64,000 nt of DNA from Sipunculus nudus (Eukaryota > Annelida > Sipuncula > Golfingiida > Sipunculidae): contig CM049309.1 of NCBI GenBank assembly GCA_026874595.1, positions 25,485,033-25,549,032 of the forward strand. Reading direction: 5' to 3'. Numbering within the stretch: position 1 is the stretch's first letter; each line of letters starts with the position of its first letter. Under the pieces are notes generated by a model that saw only the letters and a program-made list of their open reading frames with translations, was not told where the DNA came from and ran no database searches. The translations under genes were made by a program, and so were the position numbers. Below, one piece after another: positions 1 to 11,911 of this stretch.

Positions 1-350
1 ATCTCCTGGTCTTTATTGCTATTTCCAACAACAATCTGAAAATCTCCTGGTCTTTATTGCTATTTCCAACAACAATCTGAAAATCTCCTGGTCTTTATTG
101 CTATTTCCAACAACAATCTGAAAATCTCCTGGTCTTTATTGTTATTTCCAACAACAATCTGAAAATCTCCTGGTCTTTATTGCTATTTCCAACAACAATC
201 TGAAAATCTCCTGGTCTTTATTGTTATTTCCAACAACAAACTGAAAATCTCCTTGTCTTTATTGTTATTTCCAACAACAATCTGAAAATCTCCTTGTCTT
301 TATTGTTATTTCCAACAACAAACTGAAAATCTCCTTGTCTTTAATGCTAT
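1..350. repeat. 41-bp minisatellite, about 8.5 copies
   Basis: Head-to-tail copies of a 41-base unit that begins ATCTCCTGGTCTTTATTGCT and ends CAACAACAATCTGAAA. The variants differ by single substitutions (TTGCT/TTGTT, CCTGG/CCTTG, CAATCTG/CAAACTG), and divergence rises toward the right end. The array runs off the left edge of the window, so its true length is unknown. No coding signal. Confidence 0.95.
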
Positions 351-451
351 TTCCACATATTTTCCTGCCATGGTAGGTAATGGCCACCTTGTGTTTTTTG
401 TGGGAGTGTGTGTGTAATTTCTGACTTGTCTCAGTGATTTCTATTACTCAG

Positions 452-492
452 ACCCCCAGTGGTGCCCCTAGAAGAGATGCCTTCCAACTGAC
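452..492 (+). CDS. Candidate internal exon A (41 nt) of an unidentified host gene
   Basis: A pyrimidine-rich acceptor (TTTCTATTACTCAG) precedes 41 bases that are followed directly by the donor GTAAGC at 493. Of the three frames only phase 0 is free of stops. It reads TPSGAPRRDAFQL plus two bases, so the exon leaves in phase 2. Local GC is clearly above the surroundings. Phase 2 is exactly what candidate exon B at 17890 accepts. The peptide is hydrophilic and proline/arginine-rich, and I do not recognise a family. Short exon-like segments do arise by chance in 64 kb, so the call rests on the splice signals and on phase agreement with the other candidates. Transcript evidence would decide it. 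Confidence 0.38.
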
Positions 493-899
493 GTAAGCCT
501 CTTGTTTGTCTGTTTAGCAGAGACAAAGGCATGCTGAATCCAATGTAATGACCAGCTTATAACCTAATGACTACAGATCTAAATTAGTTTTGTCATGATT
601 AAAGGCACATGCAGCATTATTAGTATTTATTTAATCTTTTCCCGCCAATAAGGTCTATTATGTAACCTGTTGATACCAAATGATGCAAATTTCTACCCAT
701 GGCCTATGTTGTCACTATGTACATATGGGTTTCAGTGCATCCAAGATAGACTTAAAATTTTGGACTTGGTAATTAATTAGTTATCAGTGATGTGACATTT
801 TGCAGAATGTTAACAATATCATCTGAATTTCCACATACAGAAATTTTACATAACCAAGATTTTATTGGGAAAGACGAGATTTAATTTTTTTATCTGGAA
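493..899. other. AT-rich intron-like stretch, no feature seen
   Basis: This lies downstream of the candidate donor at 493. I see no open frame, repeat unit or RNA-like structure that I can support. Confidence 0.4.
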
Positions 900-1564
900 A
901 TGGTCGTAAAATCTCATTTTAAAAAAATTGCTCATATCTCAGGAGTGAATCAATTTATTGGTCTGAAATTTGGCATATACATCCTTCTTGGAGAGTTTTC
1001 TTACAGACAAGACAGGTGGTGCCATCTTCCTTCCCTTTTACTTAAAATACATTAATGCCCTTTTCACAGGAGTGACTTGCTGTAATGGCCTGAAATTGTG
1101 CATGTCTATAGATCTTATATACCTCCATCTTGTATTCAAGACTGGTGGCGCCATCAGCAATTTTTTTTATGGTGCATCCATCTGTCTGTTTGCTTTAAGA
1201 AAAATCACCCATATCTGAGGAGTGGATGGATATATCAGCCAGAAATTTTGGCATGTTTAACCGTCTTGGAAAGCTTTGTTGTAGACCAAACAGGTGGCAC
1301 CACCTGCTGTTCTGTTTTTATAGAATACATTGTTGCAATTTTCTCGGTTAGTGGAATTGGTGTCTCAGCCTGAAATCTTGCATGGTGTATCCATCAGTGA
1401 TCTGTTTTTGGTAAAAATTGCACATGTATGAAGAATTTAAATGGCAACACTCATGCCACAAATTTGAAGTCATGTCGTGTCAGGAACATTCCATTCATTA
1501 TTTTACCCATGCCTCTGTATTATGGCAGATACAAGTAGTCGCTTGTCCACTACCCGTATTCTAG
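900..1564 (+). mobile_element. Degenerate F1 Helentron-like element (3' end intact)
   Basis: The last 50 bases match the F1 3' terminus well: GGCAGATACAAGTAGTCGCT, then TGTCCACTACCCGTATTCTAG, followed by host TTTT. Upstream are decayed F1 internal units, recognisable from phrases such as CTCATATCTCAGGAGTG, GACAGGTGGTGCCATC (about 1011) and ACTGGTGGCGCCATCAGC (about 1141). No 5' terminus (TGTATCCGCC) is visible, so the copy is truncated or heavily mutated. It is more diverged than the other four F1 copies and is probably the oldest. Confidence 0.65.
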
Positions 1565-1875
1565 TTTTAAGGGTACTTCTAAAAGCTGGAATAAAAATAT
1601 TACAAGAGCTTAAAAGATTACAATACCTTATTAGCACTTTGTTGACATGTACACATGAGGAACAAATCTTGAGATACTGGTACCATCATTATGAGTGACA
1701 GTTCAAAGTTCTTCCATGTCAGAGACCAGTTATTGATTTCAACATCAGGTTAACTGATTCCATCAAATGGTTAATAATCACATTAAACAGGTTATTAAGA
1801 TATAAACCTTTGACAATAACTGTAACTGTATTACAAGATTTTTGTTGATTGCAAGTGTCCATCAGGCTGCTGTCA
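1565..1875. other. Unassigned AT-rich interval
   Basis: Nothing I can support between the F1 3' end and the F2 5' end. Confidence 0.4.
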
Positions 1876-4800
1876 TTTTTAGCGAACCTGTGAGCTTATG
1901 CGATGGTGTGGCGTCATCTGGCGTCCGTCGGCCGTCGTCTGTTGTCCGGCGTCTGTACGTTAACCCATACTATCTTTAAAACGGCAAGAGGTAGCATCAC
2001 GAAATTTTATGCAAAACATTAGTCATCTAAAAAACTCGGATTTTGCTTATTTTTTGGCTAACTGCATTTTCTTAGATTTTATAGGGAAAAAGCTAAAAAA
2101 GCTTTAAAAATCTTCTCCTCCGAAACTGTTCAGCCAAATTGTCCAATATTTCACAGAAATGATTCCTGGAATAATCTTTCTCAAGTTTGTTCGAATGGTT
2201 TAAGTTTGGTGATTTTTAGCCGAGTTAGAGGAAGTTGAACTTAGTCATCTGTCCATAAAAGCATACTTAAATTACAATCTCAGAAACAGCTGGAGCTATC
2301 ATCACCAAATTTTATGCCAATGTTGTTCACATGAGACATATCTGAAATTGAGGTATTGGTGGCGCCACCTGCATCGGCCTTTTTTGTAAGGGGGTCACCA
2401 GTGCCGGTATTATACTGACAGCTACAAAAAACTTCTTCTCTGAAACCATATGGCCAAATAGTTTAATATCGCACAGAAATGATCCTAGGGTAGTGCTTTC
2501 TGAACTTTGTTAAAATGGTCTCAGATCAGTGACTTTTGGCTGAGTTATGGGAAGCTGAATTTAGTCATTTGCTGTAACAGCCCATTTTTGCTCAGTGGCT
2601 ACAAGGATCTTCTCCTCAAAAACCACTGGGCCAAATTCTTAAATCTCACACATTAATTATCCTTAGATGTTGATAATTCAAGTTTGTTCAAATGGTTTTG
2701 GTTCAGTGATTTTTGGCTGAGTTATGGGAAGCTTAACTTAGCCATTTTGCTGTATTTTCCCATATGAGTTATAAACCTGTAAGAATTTGTTGTTTAATTT
2801 GTTTAATATTTTACAAGAAAAATCCCCTGAATAATTCTTATAATAATTGTCTTTTATGGATCCAAAGAATGAATTTTGGCTGAATTATAAAGATTCAATT
2901 GAGTCATTTTACCATATATGTTAGCTGTGTGAAGCAGATACATCTAGACTGGCACCAGTTTATCAGCATTCATTACATCATGCCTCTAGACATTTAGATT
3001 TCAGGTTATCTATGGTTAATATTGACAAGAATGTTTTTAAAAGATTTTAAAAAATGTAGATTTATGATTTTTAGATATTCCTCATGCCAGGCAACGTTTA
3101 CAATCACAGGTATACAGCTCTCTATGGGTATATAAAGACGGCTGTACATGGATTATAAATAATTGGTATCCATAGTCATATTAATTCAAGATTTTGTCAT
3201 CAGTGAGAAGTATCTGTATTACAGTTTTGCATTCAATATGCATCTGAATTAATTTTTAGTTAACCTGTGAGCTAATGTGATGGTATGACAGCGTTTGTCT
3301 TCTGTACGTTAACCCATACTATTTTGAAAATGATTGGAGCTAGCATCATGAAATTTAATGCAAAAAATTAGCCATCTGAAAATTTTCTTAAATTTTATAG
3401 AGAAAAAGCTAAAACGACCATTAAAAATCTTCTCCTCCAAAACACTCAAGCCAAATTGTTCAGTATTTCACAGAAATAATCTTTTATACCATCTTCCTAA
3501 ATTTTGTTCCAATTGTTCAAGTTTGGTGAATTTTGGCCGAGTTACAGAAATTGAACTTAGTCATCTGTCCAAAAAAGCGTACTAAAATGACAGTCTCAGA
3601 AACGGCCAGAGCTATCATCACCAAATTTTTGCCAGTGTTGGTCACATGAGTCATATATGAAATTCAGGTATTGGTGGCACCACCTGGAATGCCTTTTTTT
3701 TGTACGGGGGTCATTGGTCATCTGTACATTAATCCATAATTTCTCAGGAAAAGTAGGAGCTACCATTCCCAGATTTTATGCAATAATCTGTCACATATCA
3801 AATTTTGTGGGATTCAGCTTATTTTTTTGCTATCTGCATTTACTTAGATTTTATAGGGAAAAAGCTTCTTGTAGACGGTCCAGCCAAATTGTTCAGTATT
3901 TTACATAAATGATCCCAGAGGCAAGCCCTCTCAAGTTTGTTCAAATGGTTTGCATTTGATGAATTTTAGTGGAGTTACACAAATTTGAACAGTCATTTGG
4001 CCAAGTAAGCATACTGACATAGTACTCTTAGAAATGACAGAAGCTAGCATTACCAGGTATTGTGCAAATGTTGGTCACATGACTCATATTTAAAATTGCA
4101 GATTTTGTGGTGCCACCTACATTGACCTGTTTTCTATGGGCAAAAAACCTCCTAATATTAGCCTCTTTCAGCTTGATGAAACTGTCAAGTTGAATTGTTC
4201 AATTTTTCAAAAGAATTATCCTAGGACATGGTTCTTTCAATCATATCAGAATATACTGAGTTTGTTGATTTTTGGTTGAGTTGTGAAAAGCTTAAGTTGG
4301 TCTTATGGCCATTATTATGTCTTTTTGAAACTGAGGACTGCAGTAGTGTTCTTCTACAAAATTATTATTTATATTATATCTTCTGTAACATTGCACAAAA
4401 ATTATTCTTAGGTGGCCTTTGTTCAAGTTTACTGGAATGATTTTTGGCAGAACTATTGGACCTTTAACAATGAAAGTACTGCATCTTTTATTATTCTAGA
4501 TATTTTGATAAAAAGTTTATGAATATGTCGGCTTGAAACAAAACAAAATTTAGCCAAAGTCTTTCAGTATGTGTAAACAGATATACCAACAAGCCAAGAT
4601 TGAATCCGTATCTTTCAATAGGTTGAGAAACTGCCAACTGTTTCAGATTTGGGAACAGATCAAGAGTTCATTCAGTGCAGCCAGATATAGGTCAAGAGTT
4701 CAATCAGTGCAGCCAAGCACATGGCATGTGATCACCTCATGGGTGACATGTGAACACCTCATGGGCACCATGTGATCACTTCATGGGTGTCAAGCCCCTC

Positions 4801-4975
4801 AGGGCATGGCCCCTGCATGAGCTTATGCAATGGTGTGGCTACTATTTCAGATTTGGCAACAGGCTAGAGGTCAGTCTGGATTTATTTATAGCTTTGGCAG
4901 ACTTTCAACTGTGTCAAATTATGCAACAGGTCAAGAGTTCACTCAGTGCAGCCAGGTACAGGTCAAAGCCCATCT
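1876..4975 (+). mobile_element. F2 Helentron-like element, copy 1, 3'-truncated
   Basis: Begins at a T-run followed by AGCGAACCTGTGAGCTTATG and then the GTCC/GTCT-rich tract (about 1915-1955) typical of these families. It carries GGTGGCGCCACC at 2358-2369 after a phrase resembling the F1 and F4 core (ATCTCAGAAACAGCTGGAGC). A second, diverged 5'-like start at about 3256 (TTAGTTAACCTGTGAGC) shows internal tandem duplication of a roughly 1.35-kb block. The whole segment is collinear, with indels, with 18812-21480. The family's 3' end (seen at 21988-22016) is missing here, so this copy is truncated near 4975. Confidence 0.75.
4650..4975. repeat. Degenerate ~32-bp repeats inside F2
   Basis: Repeated phrases CAGGTCAAGAGTTCACTCAG and TGCAGCCAGGTA recur at irregular spacing. 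They are mixed with short inverted variants of CATGTGATCACCTCATGGG (about 4724-4790). The same block is present, longer, at 21070-21560 in F2 copy 2. Confidence 0.7.
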
Positions 4976-6327
4976 CTGATGTTGCACATTATGAAATACC
5001 CACAGTCCATCTGTTAATATTTAGTGTCACCTTGATAACTTACAGCACTTCGATGGGAAAAAAAACTCTCCATAACTACTTACCAATAGCCCAAGTTAAA
5101 TCATAGGCAAAATCCATCCATATAATGAGGTCAGAGGTTCCCAGTCTACATTCTGGTGTCCTTGCGTTAACTTACCAGGAATATGATATTTGATTTTGAT
5201 GAAACTTAAAGAATATTAACCAATATATTATTAAACCTAAGTCTGATTACTGGCAAAATCCATGTATATTATGGATTTTCATGAAAATCATAATAAATAT
5301 TGGGATTGCTCCATCCCGTAGCAGTAAGGGCATAAAGGCATACATTACTGCCATAACTGTTACATATACATCATCACAAACCTCCATTAAACTGAAAGGA
5401 ACACAACCAATCCCTTTAGTAAAAGATTTGAACTTAAAATCCTGTGATGAAGAGCTTTAATGAATAAAAAATTCCCCAAATATAGAAGCTGCAAAAATTA
5501 CTCTTGAATGAATTTTATAGAAACACACTTAAGCTTTACTGTCAAGCATTTTGTGTGCCTGACTTACATTTTAATATAATAAAGGATGAAATTGTGTAAC
5601 TTTTGCATTGTAGAGGTTTTCCCACTGGATTACAGTGCCAGCTGGTGGTTGCCCATATGGTTTCCATTTATGTTAATGTGAGTGTTAATGGGGACCTAAA
5701 TAATCTCACACTTGAACAGATTTGTTTTATTCTTAAATTGACCACAGTCCAATCAACATTATTATTAAACCAGTATAGAACTTGAATAACCCTTACTCTG
5801 AATATTTGCAATAACATGTATTTGTAAATAAAAAAATGTTAAGGGGAATAATCCAACTGACCAAAAAAATTAAGGAAAATTTATCTCAGTCATTTCTTTG
5901 ATTGTTTAAGACTACAATACTTTACAATTTCCCCTCAACTCTGCTGATTATTTGGTATGTTTGATTAGGTTTCATGTTATGCATTGATTGAATTAATGTT
6001 TTTGTTAATATAGCCGTGTGAAACTATATTATAGAGTTACTTTGTTTATCTTAATTAGTTTTAAATTTAGAAAATATTTTAGCCAGCCATCTTGTTCCAT
6101 TTCACTAAAGTCTGCAGCAAAACTATATTATTGACTCATACTGACAGTAGGAACTTTCCCCTTTGCCCCTACAAAATATTAATAGTATTAAAAACATAAT
6201 ATATATCTGGAACATTTAATTTTACCTGAACAGAATGGAAGGAGTCTTGGTAGGATTAGTTGTCTGTTAGGGTAGAAAGGTGTACATTAATTCATACCTT
6301 AACAGTCAGGGGAAGAAGGGGTGCTAG
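4976..6327. other. AT-rich interval without supported features
   Basis: Low-complexity AT-rich sequence. Only short random open frames are present (for example 5603-5785, 60 codons), with no protein-like composition or splice context. A few short runs of A and T. I see no gene, RNA or transposon termini. Confidence 0.4.
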
Positions 6328-9300
6328 CTATTAGGGCAGGAAGTGTGTTAGGGCAGGAAGCAGGAAGTGTGTTAGGGCAGGGAGTGTGTTAGGGCAGGGA
6401 GTGTGTTAGGGCAGGGTGTGTTAGGGTAGGGAGTGTGTTAGGGCAGGGAGTGTGTTAGGGCAGGGAGTGTTAGGGCAGGGAGTGTTAGGGCAGGGAGTGT
6501 GTTCGGGCAGGGAGTGTGTTAGGGCAGGAAGTGTGTCAGGGCAGGGAGTGTGTTAGGGCAGGAAGTGTGTTAGGGCAGGGAGTGTGTTAGGGTAGGAAGC
6601 AGGAAGTGTGTTAGGGCAGGAAGTGTGTTAGGGCAGGGAGTGTTAGGGCAGGGAGTGTTAGGGCAGGGAGTGTGTTAGGGCAGGAAGTGTGTTAGGGCAG
6701 GAAGTGTGTTAGGGCAGGAAGTGTGTTAGGGCAGGGAGTGTTAGGGCAGGGAGTGTTAGGGCAGGGAGTGTGTTAGGGCAGGGAGTGTTAGGGCAGGGAG
6801 TGTGTTAGGGCAGGGAGTGTGTTAGGGCAGGGAGTGTGTTCAGGCAGGGAGTGTGTTAGGGCAGGAAGTGTGTTAGGGCAGGAAGTGTGTTAGGGCAGGA
6901 AGTGTGTTAGGTCAGGGAGTGTGTTAGGGCAGGGAGTGTGTTAGGGCAGGAAGTGTGTTAGGGCAGGAAGCAGGAAGTGTGTTAGGGCAGGGAGAGTGTA
7001 AGGGCAGGAAGCAGGAAGTGTGTTAGGGCAGGGAGTGTGTTAGGGCAGGGAGTGTGTTAGGGCAGGAAGTGTGTTAGGGCAGGAAGCAGGAAGTGTGTTA
7101 GGGCAGGGAGTGTGTTAGGGCAGGAAGTGTGTTAGGGCAGGGAGTGTGTTAGGGCAGGGAGTGTGTTAGGGCAGGGAGTGTGTTAGGGCAGGGAGTGTGT
7201 TAGGGCAGGAAGTGTGTTAGGGCAGGATGGAGGAAGTGTGTTAGGGCAGGGAGTGTGTTAGGGCAGGAAGCAGGAAGTGTGTTAGGGCAGGAAGTGAGTT
7301 AGGGCAGGGAGTGTGTTAGGGCAGGGAATGTGTTAGGGCAGGAAGTGTGTTAGGGCAGGGAGTGTGTTAGGGCAGGAAGCAGGAAGTGTGTTAGGGCAGG
7401 GAGTGTGTTAGGGCAGGAAGCAGGAAGTTTGTTCGGGCAGGGAATGTGTTAGGGCAGGAAGTGTGTTAGGGCAGGGAGTGTTAGGGCAGGGAGTGTGTTA
7501 GGGCAGGAAGTGTGTTAGGGCAGGAAGCAGGAAGTGTGTTAGGGCAGGAAGTGTGTTAGGGCAGGGAGTGTTAGGGCAGGGATTGTTAGGGCAGGGAGTG
7601 TGTAAGGGCAGGGAGTGTTAGGGCAGGGAGTGTGTTAGGGCATCGAGTGTGTTAGGGCAGGAAGTGTGTTCGGGCAGGGAGTGTGTTAGGGCAGGGAGTG
7701 TGTTAGGGCAGGGAGTGTGTTAGGGCAGGGAGTGTGTTAGGGCAGGAAGCAGGAAGTGTGTTAGGGCAGGAAGTGTGTTAGGGCAGGGAGTGTTAGGGCA
7801 GGGAGTGTTAGGGCAGGGAGTGTGTTAGGGCAGGGAGTGTGTTAGGGCAGGAAGCAGGAAGTGTGTTAGGGCAGGAAGTGTGTTAGGGCAGGGAGTGTGT
7901 TAGGGCAGGGAGTGTGTTAGGGCAGGAAGTGTGTTAGGGCAGGAAGCAGGAAGTGTGTTAGGGCAGGGAGAGTGTAAGGGCAGGAAGCAGGAAGTGTGTT
8001 AGGGCAGGGAGTGTGTTAGGGCAGGGAGTGTGTTAGGGCAGGAAGTGTGTTAGGGCAGGAAGCAGGAAGTGTGTTAGGGCAGGGAGTGTGTTAGGGCAGG
8101 AAGTGTGTTAGGGCAGGGAGTGTGTTAGGGCAGGGAGTGTGTTAGGGCAGGGAGTGTGTTAGGGCAGGGAGTGTGTTAGGGCAGGAAGTGTGTTAGGGCA
8201 GGATGGAGGAAGTGTGTTAGGGCAGGGAGTGTGTTAGGGCAGGAAGCAGGAAGTGTGTTAGGGCAGGAAGTGAGTTAGGGCAGGGAGTGTGTTAGGGCAG
8301 GGAATGTGTTAGGGCAGGAAGTGTGTTAGGGCAGGGAGTGTGTTAGGGCAGGAAGCAGGAAGTGTGTTAGGGCAGGGAGTGTGTTAGGGCAGGAAGCAGG
8401 AAGTTTGTTCGGGCAGGGAATGTGTTAGGGCAGGAAGTGTGTTAGGGCAGGGAGTGTTAGGGCAGGGAGTGTGTTAGGGCAGGAAGTGTGTTAGGGCAGG
8501 AAGCAGGAAGTGTGTTAGGGCAGGAAGTGTGTTAGGGCAGGGAGTGTTAGGGCAGGGATTGTTAGGGCAGGGAGTGTGTAAGGGCAGGGAGTGTTAGGGC
8601 AGGGAGTGTGTTAGGGCATCGAGTGTGTTAGGGCAGGAAGTGTGTTCGGGCAGGGAGTGTGTTAGGGCAGGGAGTGTTAGGGCAGGGAGTGTGTTAGGGC
8701 AGGGAGTGTGTTAGGGCAGGAAGCAGGAAGTGTGTTAGGGCAGGAAGTGTGTTAGGGCAGGGAGTGTTAGGGCAGGGAGTGTTAGGGCAGGGAGTGTGTT
8801 AGGGCAGGGAGTGTGTTAGGGCAGGAAGCAGGAAGTGTGTTAGGGCAGGAAGTGTGTTAGGGCAGGGAGTGTGTTAGGGCAGGAAGTGTGTTAGGGCAGG
8901 AAGCAGGAAGTGTGTTAGGGCAGGGAGTGTGTTAGGGCAGGGAGTGTGTTAGGGCAGGGAGTGTGTTAGGGCAGGGAGTGTGTTAGGGCAGGAAGCAGGA
9001 AGTGTGTTAGGGCAGGGAGTGTGTTAGGGCAGGGAGTGTTAGGGCAGGGAGTGTGTTAGGGCAGGGAGTGTGTTAGGGCAGGAAGCAGGAAGTGTGTTAG
9101 GGCAGGAAGTGTGTTAGGGCAGGGAGTGTTAGGGCAGGAAGTGTGTTAGGGCAGGGAGTGTGTTAGGGCAGGGAGTGTGTTAGGGCAGGGAGTGTGTTAG
9201 GGCAGGAAGTGTGTTAGGGCAGGGAGTGTGTTAGGGCAGGGAGTGTGTTAGGGCAGGGAGTGTGTTAGGGCAGGGAGTGTGTTAGGGCAGGAAGCAGGAA

Positions 9301-9816
9301 GTGTGTTAGGGCAGGGAGTGTGTTAGGGCAGGGAGTGTTAGGGCAGGGAGTGTGTTAGGGCAGGGAGTGTGTTAGGGCAGGAAGCAGGAAGTGTGTTAGG
9401 GCAGGAAGTGTGTTAGGGCAGGGAGTGTGTTAGGGCAGGAAGTGTGTTAGGGCAGGAAGCAGGAAGTGTGTTAGGGCAGGGAGTGTGTTAGGGCAGGGAG
9501 TGTTAGGGCAGGGAGTGTGTTAGGGCAGGGAGTGTGTTAGGGCAGGAAGCAGGAAGTGTGTTAGGGCAGGAAGTGTGTTAGGGCAGGGAGTGTTAGGGCA
9601 GGGAGTGTTAGGGCAGGGAGTGTTAGGGCAGGGAGTGTGTTAGGGCAGGGAGTGTGTTAGGGCAGGAAGCAGGAAGTGTGTTAGGGCAGGAAGTGTGTTA
9701 GGGCAGGGAGTGTGTTAGGGCAGGGAGTGTGTTAGGGCAGGAAGCAGGAAGTGTGTTAGGGCAGGGAGTGTGTTAGGGCAGGGAGTGTGTTAGGGCAGGG
9801 AATGTTAGGGCAGGCC
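6328..9816 (+). repeat. 17-bp TTAGGG-containing minisatellite, about 200 units
   Basis: Nearly 3.5 kb of units built on GTGTGTTAGGGCAGGGA (17 bases). The variants are a short form lacking TGT (GTGTTAGGGCAGGGA) and a long form with an added GCAGGAA (AGGAAGCAGGAAGTGTG). Every unit carries TTAGGG, with GGG runs on the + strand only, so the array is extremely strand-asymmetric and two adjacent units hold four GGG runs. Rare marker variants recur about 976 bases apart (GGATGGAGG at 7225 and 8201; GGAGAGTGTA at 6991 and 7967; CATCGAGTG at 7641 and 8618), showing higher-order duplication. It is not a true telomere array because the period is 17, not 6. Confidence 0.95.
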
Positions 9817-11688
9817 TAGCTGTACCTTCCTGCCCTAATTGCAAGGGCCTTTAATATTTACCAACAGATGTCTCCCCTGATGTAAATTCTCATAAAACCC
9901 AAATCATGTATATAATTAGGTCAAAGGTCACAAGATGTGGGATGGGTGTATTATGCACCCTTGTGATGTTCTTTTTCTTATCATGTTATATGTCAAGTTA
10001 TATATTATGTACCCTGCAGATTTTATAATGCAACAAATTCCTTAATTCAGTACCAGAGGCATTGAAAGTTTTGAATAAATGAAAGTTAAACATGTATGAC
10101 TGGATCAGCATTAAAGGACCACCACTGAAGACACTGCTTTCTTCACTGAATAAGATACCCAGAGAAAACCGTAGGCACATGAAATAACAAAGCCATCTCA
10201 TAACATTCCAGGATGGATGTTTTGTTTCAGATTCAAAATCTTTGTTACCTGTTGCAGGGAGGATTTTTTAGAAGTTTTGTTGCTTGGTGCAGGATGTAAA
10301 ATGTCACCATAACAAGCACATCAGAGAAATAAAAAAAGAACATAATAAGACTGGACTAGTGAAGGCCATTATTTCTATGGGTTCTTCTGTAACAAGTTGC
10401 CATCAGAGAAGTGAAAAGGGACTCTGGCTGACTGTGCTAGTGAAGGGTATTCTTACTGTATTTCTCCTTTATCAGGCATCCAATGGAAAAGTAATGTAGC
10501 TCGGGTTTGAAACCTGAGTGGGGACACTGAATGAGGATTAGCAGGAATTGGAAAAAAATCTTGTGCTCGCATTTCTATTCCTTCCCTGAGATCATGCGGC
10601 ATGTGTAATCACCACCTATAGCCACCTCAGTCTCTTTCTTTTGTTTGTGATATTGCCTTTAAGAAGGATGCTGTGGATATATCTCTTCCTACAGGTCTTA
10701 CTTGGTCATCCTATCAGGATGTAGTCAGTGTGAGACCAGGGATGTGGCGGAATGTGTCTGTTAGCATACCTCTCAGTATTGGTGGCTTTACATAGCTGTT
10801 CTGTCTTCTGTTTTGAATGCTGGTGTTTCATTTATTAGACTCCAACACACAATTTTGCTTGTTGCTGAGCCACATAAAAGACCCATTAGAATGTCAAAGA
10901 AACCATTCTGAATGAAGGATAAGAAGTAAAAGACTTGATGGACCTGCCTCAGCAGCCGGCCATTATGCCATGTTTTTACTGGTGGCTGCTTCAGCATTAG
11001 CTTTTATGGACCAGGACTTAACATCCCAGCCTGGTTCTCAGCTGTCATACATTAACATCCTGCTCTTCTTATTTGTGCAGTATTTAAGAATTAGTAAAAT
11101 AAGCAATTCATATATAAAACTTTTTCATATGAGCTTAGTCAGATGACCTTTAAAATCTAATATGGAAATTATTACTCAAAAAGATATTAACAAATTTTGA
11201 TGAAATTTTAAGGATAGCTCAGAAATGATACAAAGAACAATTGACTAAATTTTGGGGGTCTGCTTTCTCTGAGTGCAAATTATTGTTATATATATGTTTA
11301 ACCTGTAAACTCGTATAGAATCTAATTATAAATGAAATATAGAATATATGATATTATATAATACATAGCTTAAAGCAGGTTGCTTTGGATGGAAATAAAC
11401 AAGTTAAATTCACAAATTTTCTAAATGTTTCTTAGGAAATGATATACAGTTGAAATTTTATGGCAATTCAGTGTTTTTTTTATCCATAAGGAATTAAACA
11501 AATCAATTAGTGAAATTAAGAAATACATCACAGTCTAAAGTGTTTGATTCAAAATTATTCTTTGAATAAATTAATTTAGGAGTTGAAATCCATGTGATCA
11601 AATCAAATAACAGGATAAAGTATTGAGTAAAGTTAACCAATTTGGTAGAGATAGCCTGCAGTGTGTCTGATAAGTTAACTAAGTTAAT
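9817..11688. other. Unassigned interval between minisatellite and F1 element
   Basis: An inverted single unit of the preceding array (CTTCCTGCCCTAATT) lies at about 9827-9840. The rest is AT-rich, with a somewhat higher-GC block at 10490-11040. I saw pyrimidine tract plus AG patterns there (for example near 10694), but no exon in a phase consistent with the other candidates. No repeat family recognised. Confidence 0.35.
9918..9930 (+). promoter_or_regulatory. DR1-type nuclear-receptor motif (sequence match only)
   Basis: AGGTCAAAGGTCA is a perfect direct repeat of AGGTCA with one-base spacing, the DR1 form bound by RXR-, HNF4- and COUP-class receptors in animals. Binding here is inference; no promoter is visible nearby. 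Confidence 0.25.
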
Positions 11689-11848
11689 TGTATCCGCCAA
11701 AACAGAGTTTTGCGGATACTATGTTTTCAGCTGCACGCCCCCGCCGCGTAGGTTTCCGGAGAACTCCTCCGTAACCGCTGGGCGGAATTTTACAAAACCC
11801 GGGATTATGTTCGGGTCACATGTGAACTGCTGCGCCCCAATTTTGTTT

Positions 11849-11861
11849 TGACCTCTGACCT
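11849..11861 (-). promoter_or_regulatory. DR1-type motif in F1 copy A
   Basis: TGACCTCTGACCT, the reverse complement of AGGTCAGAGGTCA. The same site is at the equivalent position of the other three well-preserved F1 copies. Function is not shown. Confidence 0.25.
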
Positions 11862-11911
11862 TTCCTCTGCGCTCTGTGTCCGTTTGTGCGTCTGTTTCCA
11901 CACATAAACCC

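Noticed and set aside
6328-9816. Interstitial telomere or chromosome end
   Set aside because: TTAGGG occurs once per 17-bp unit rather than as tandem hexamers, and unrelated sequence continues on both sides.
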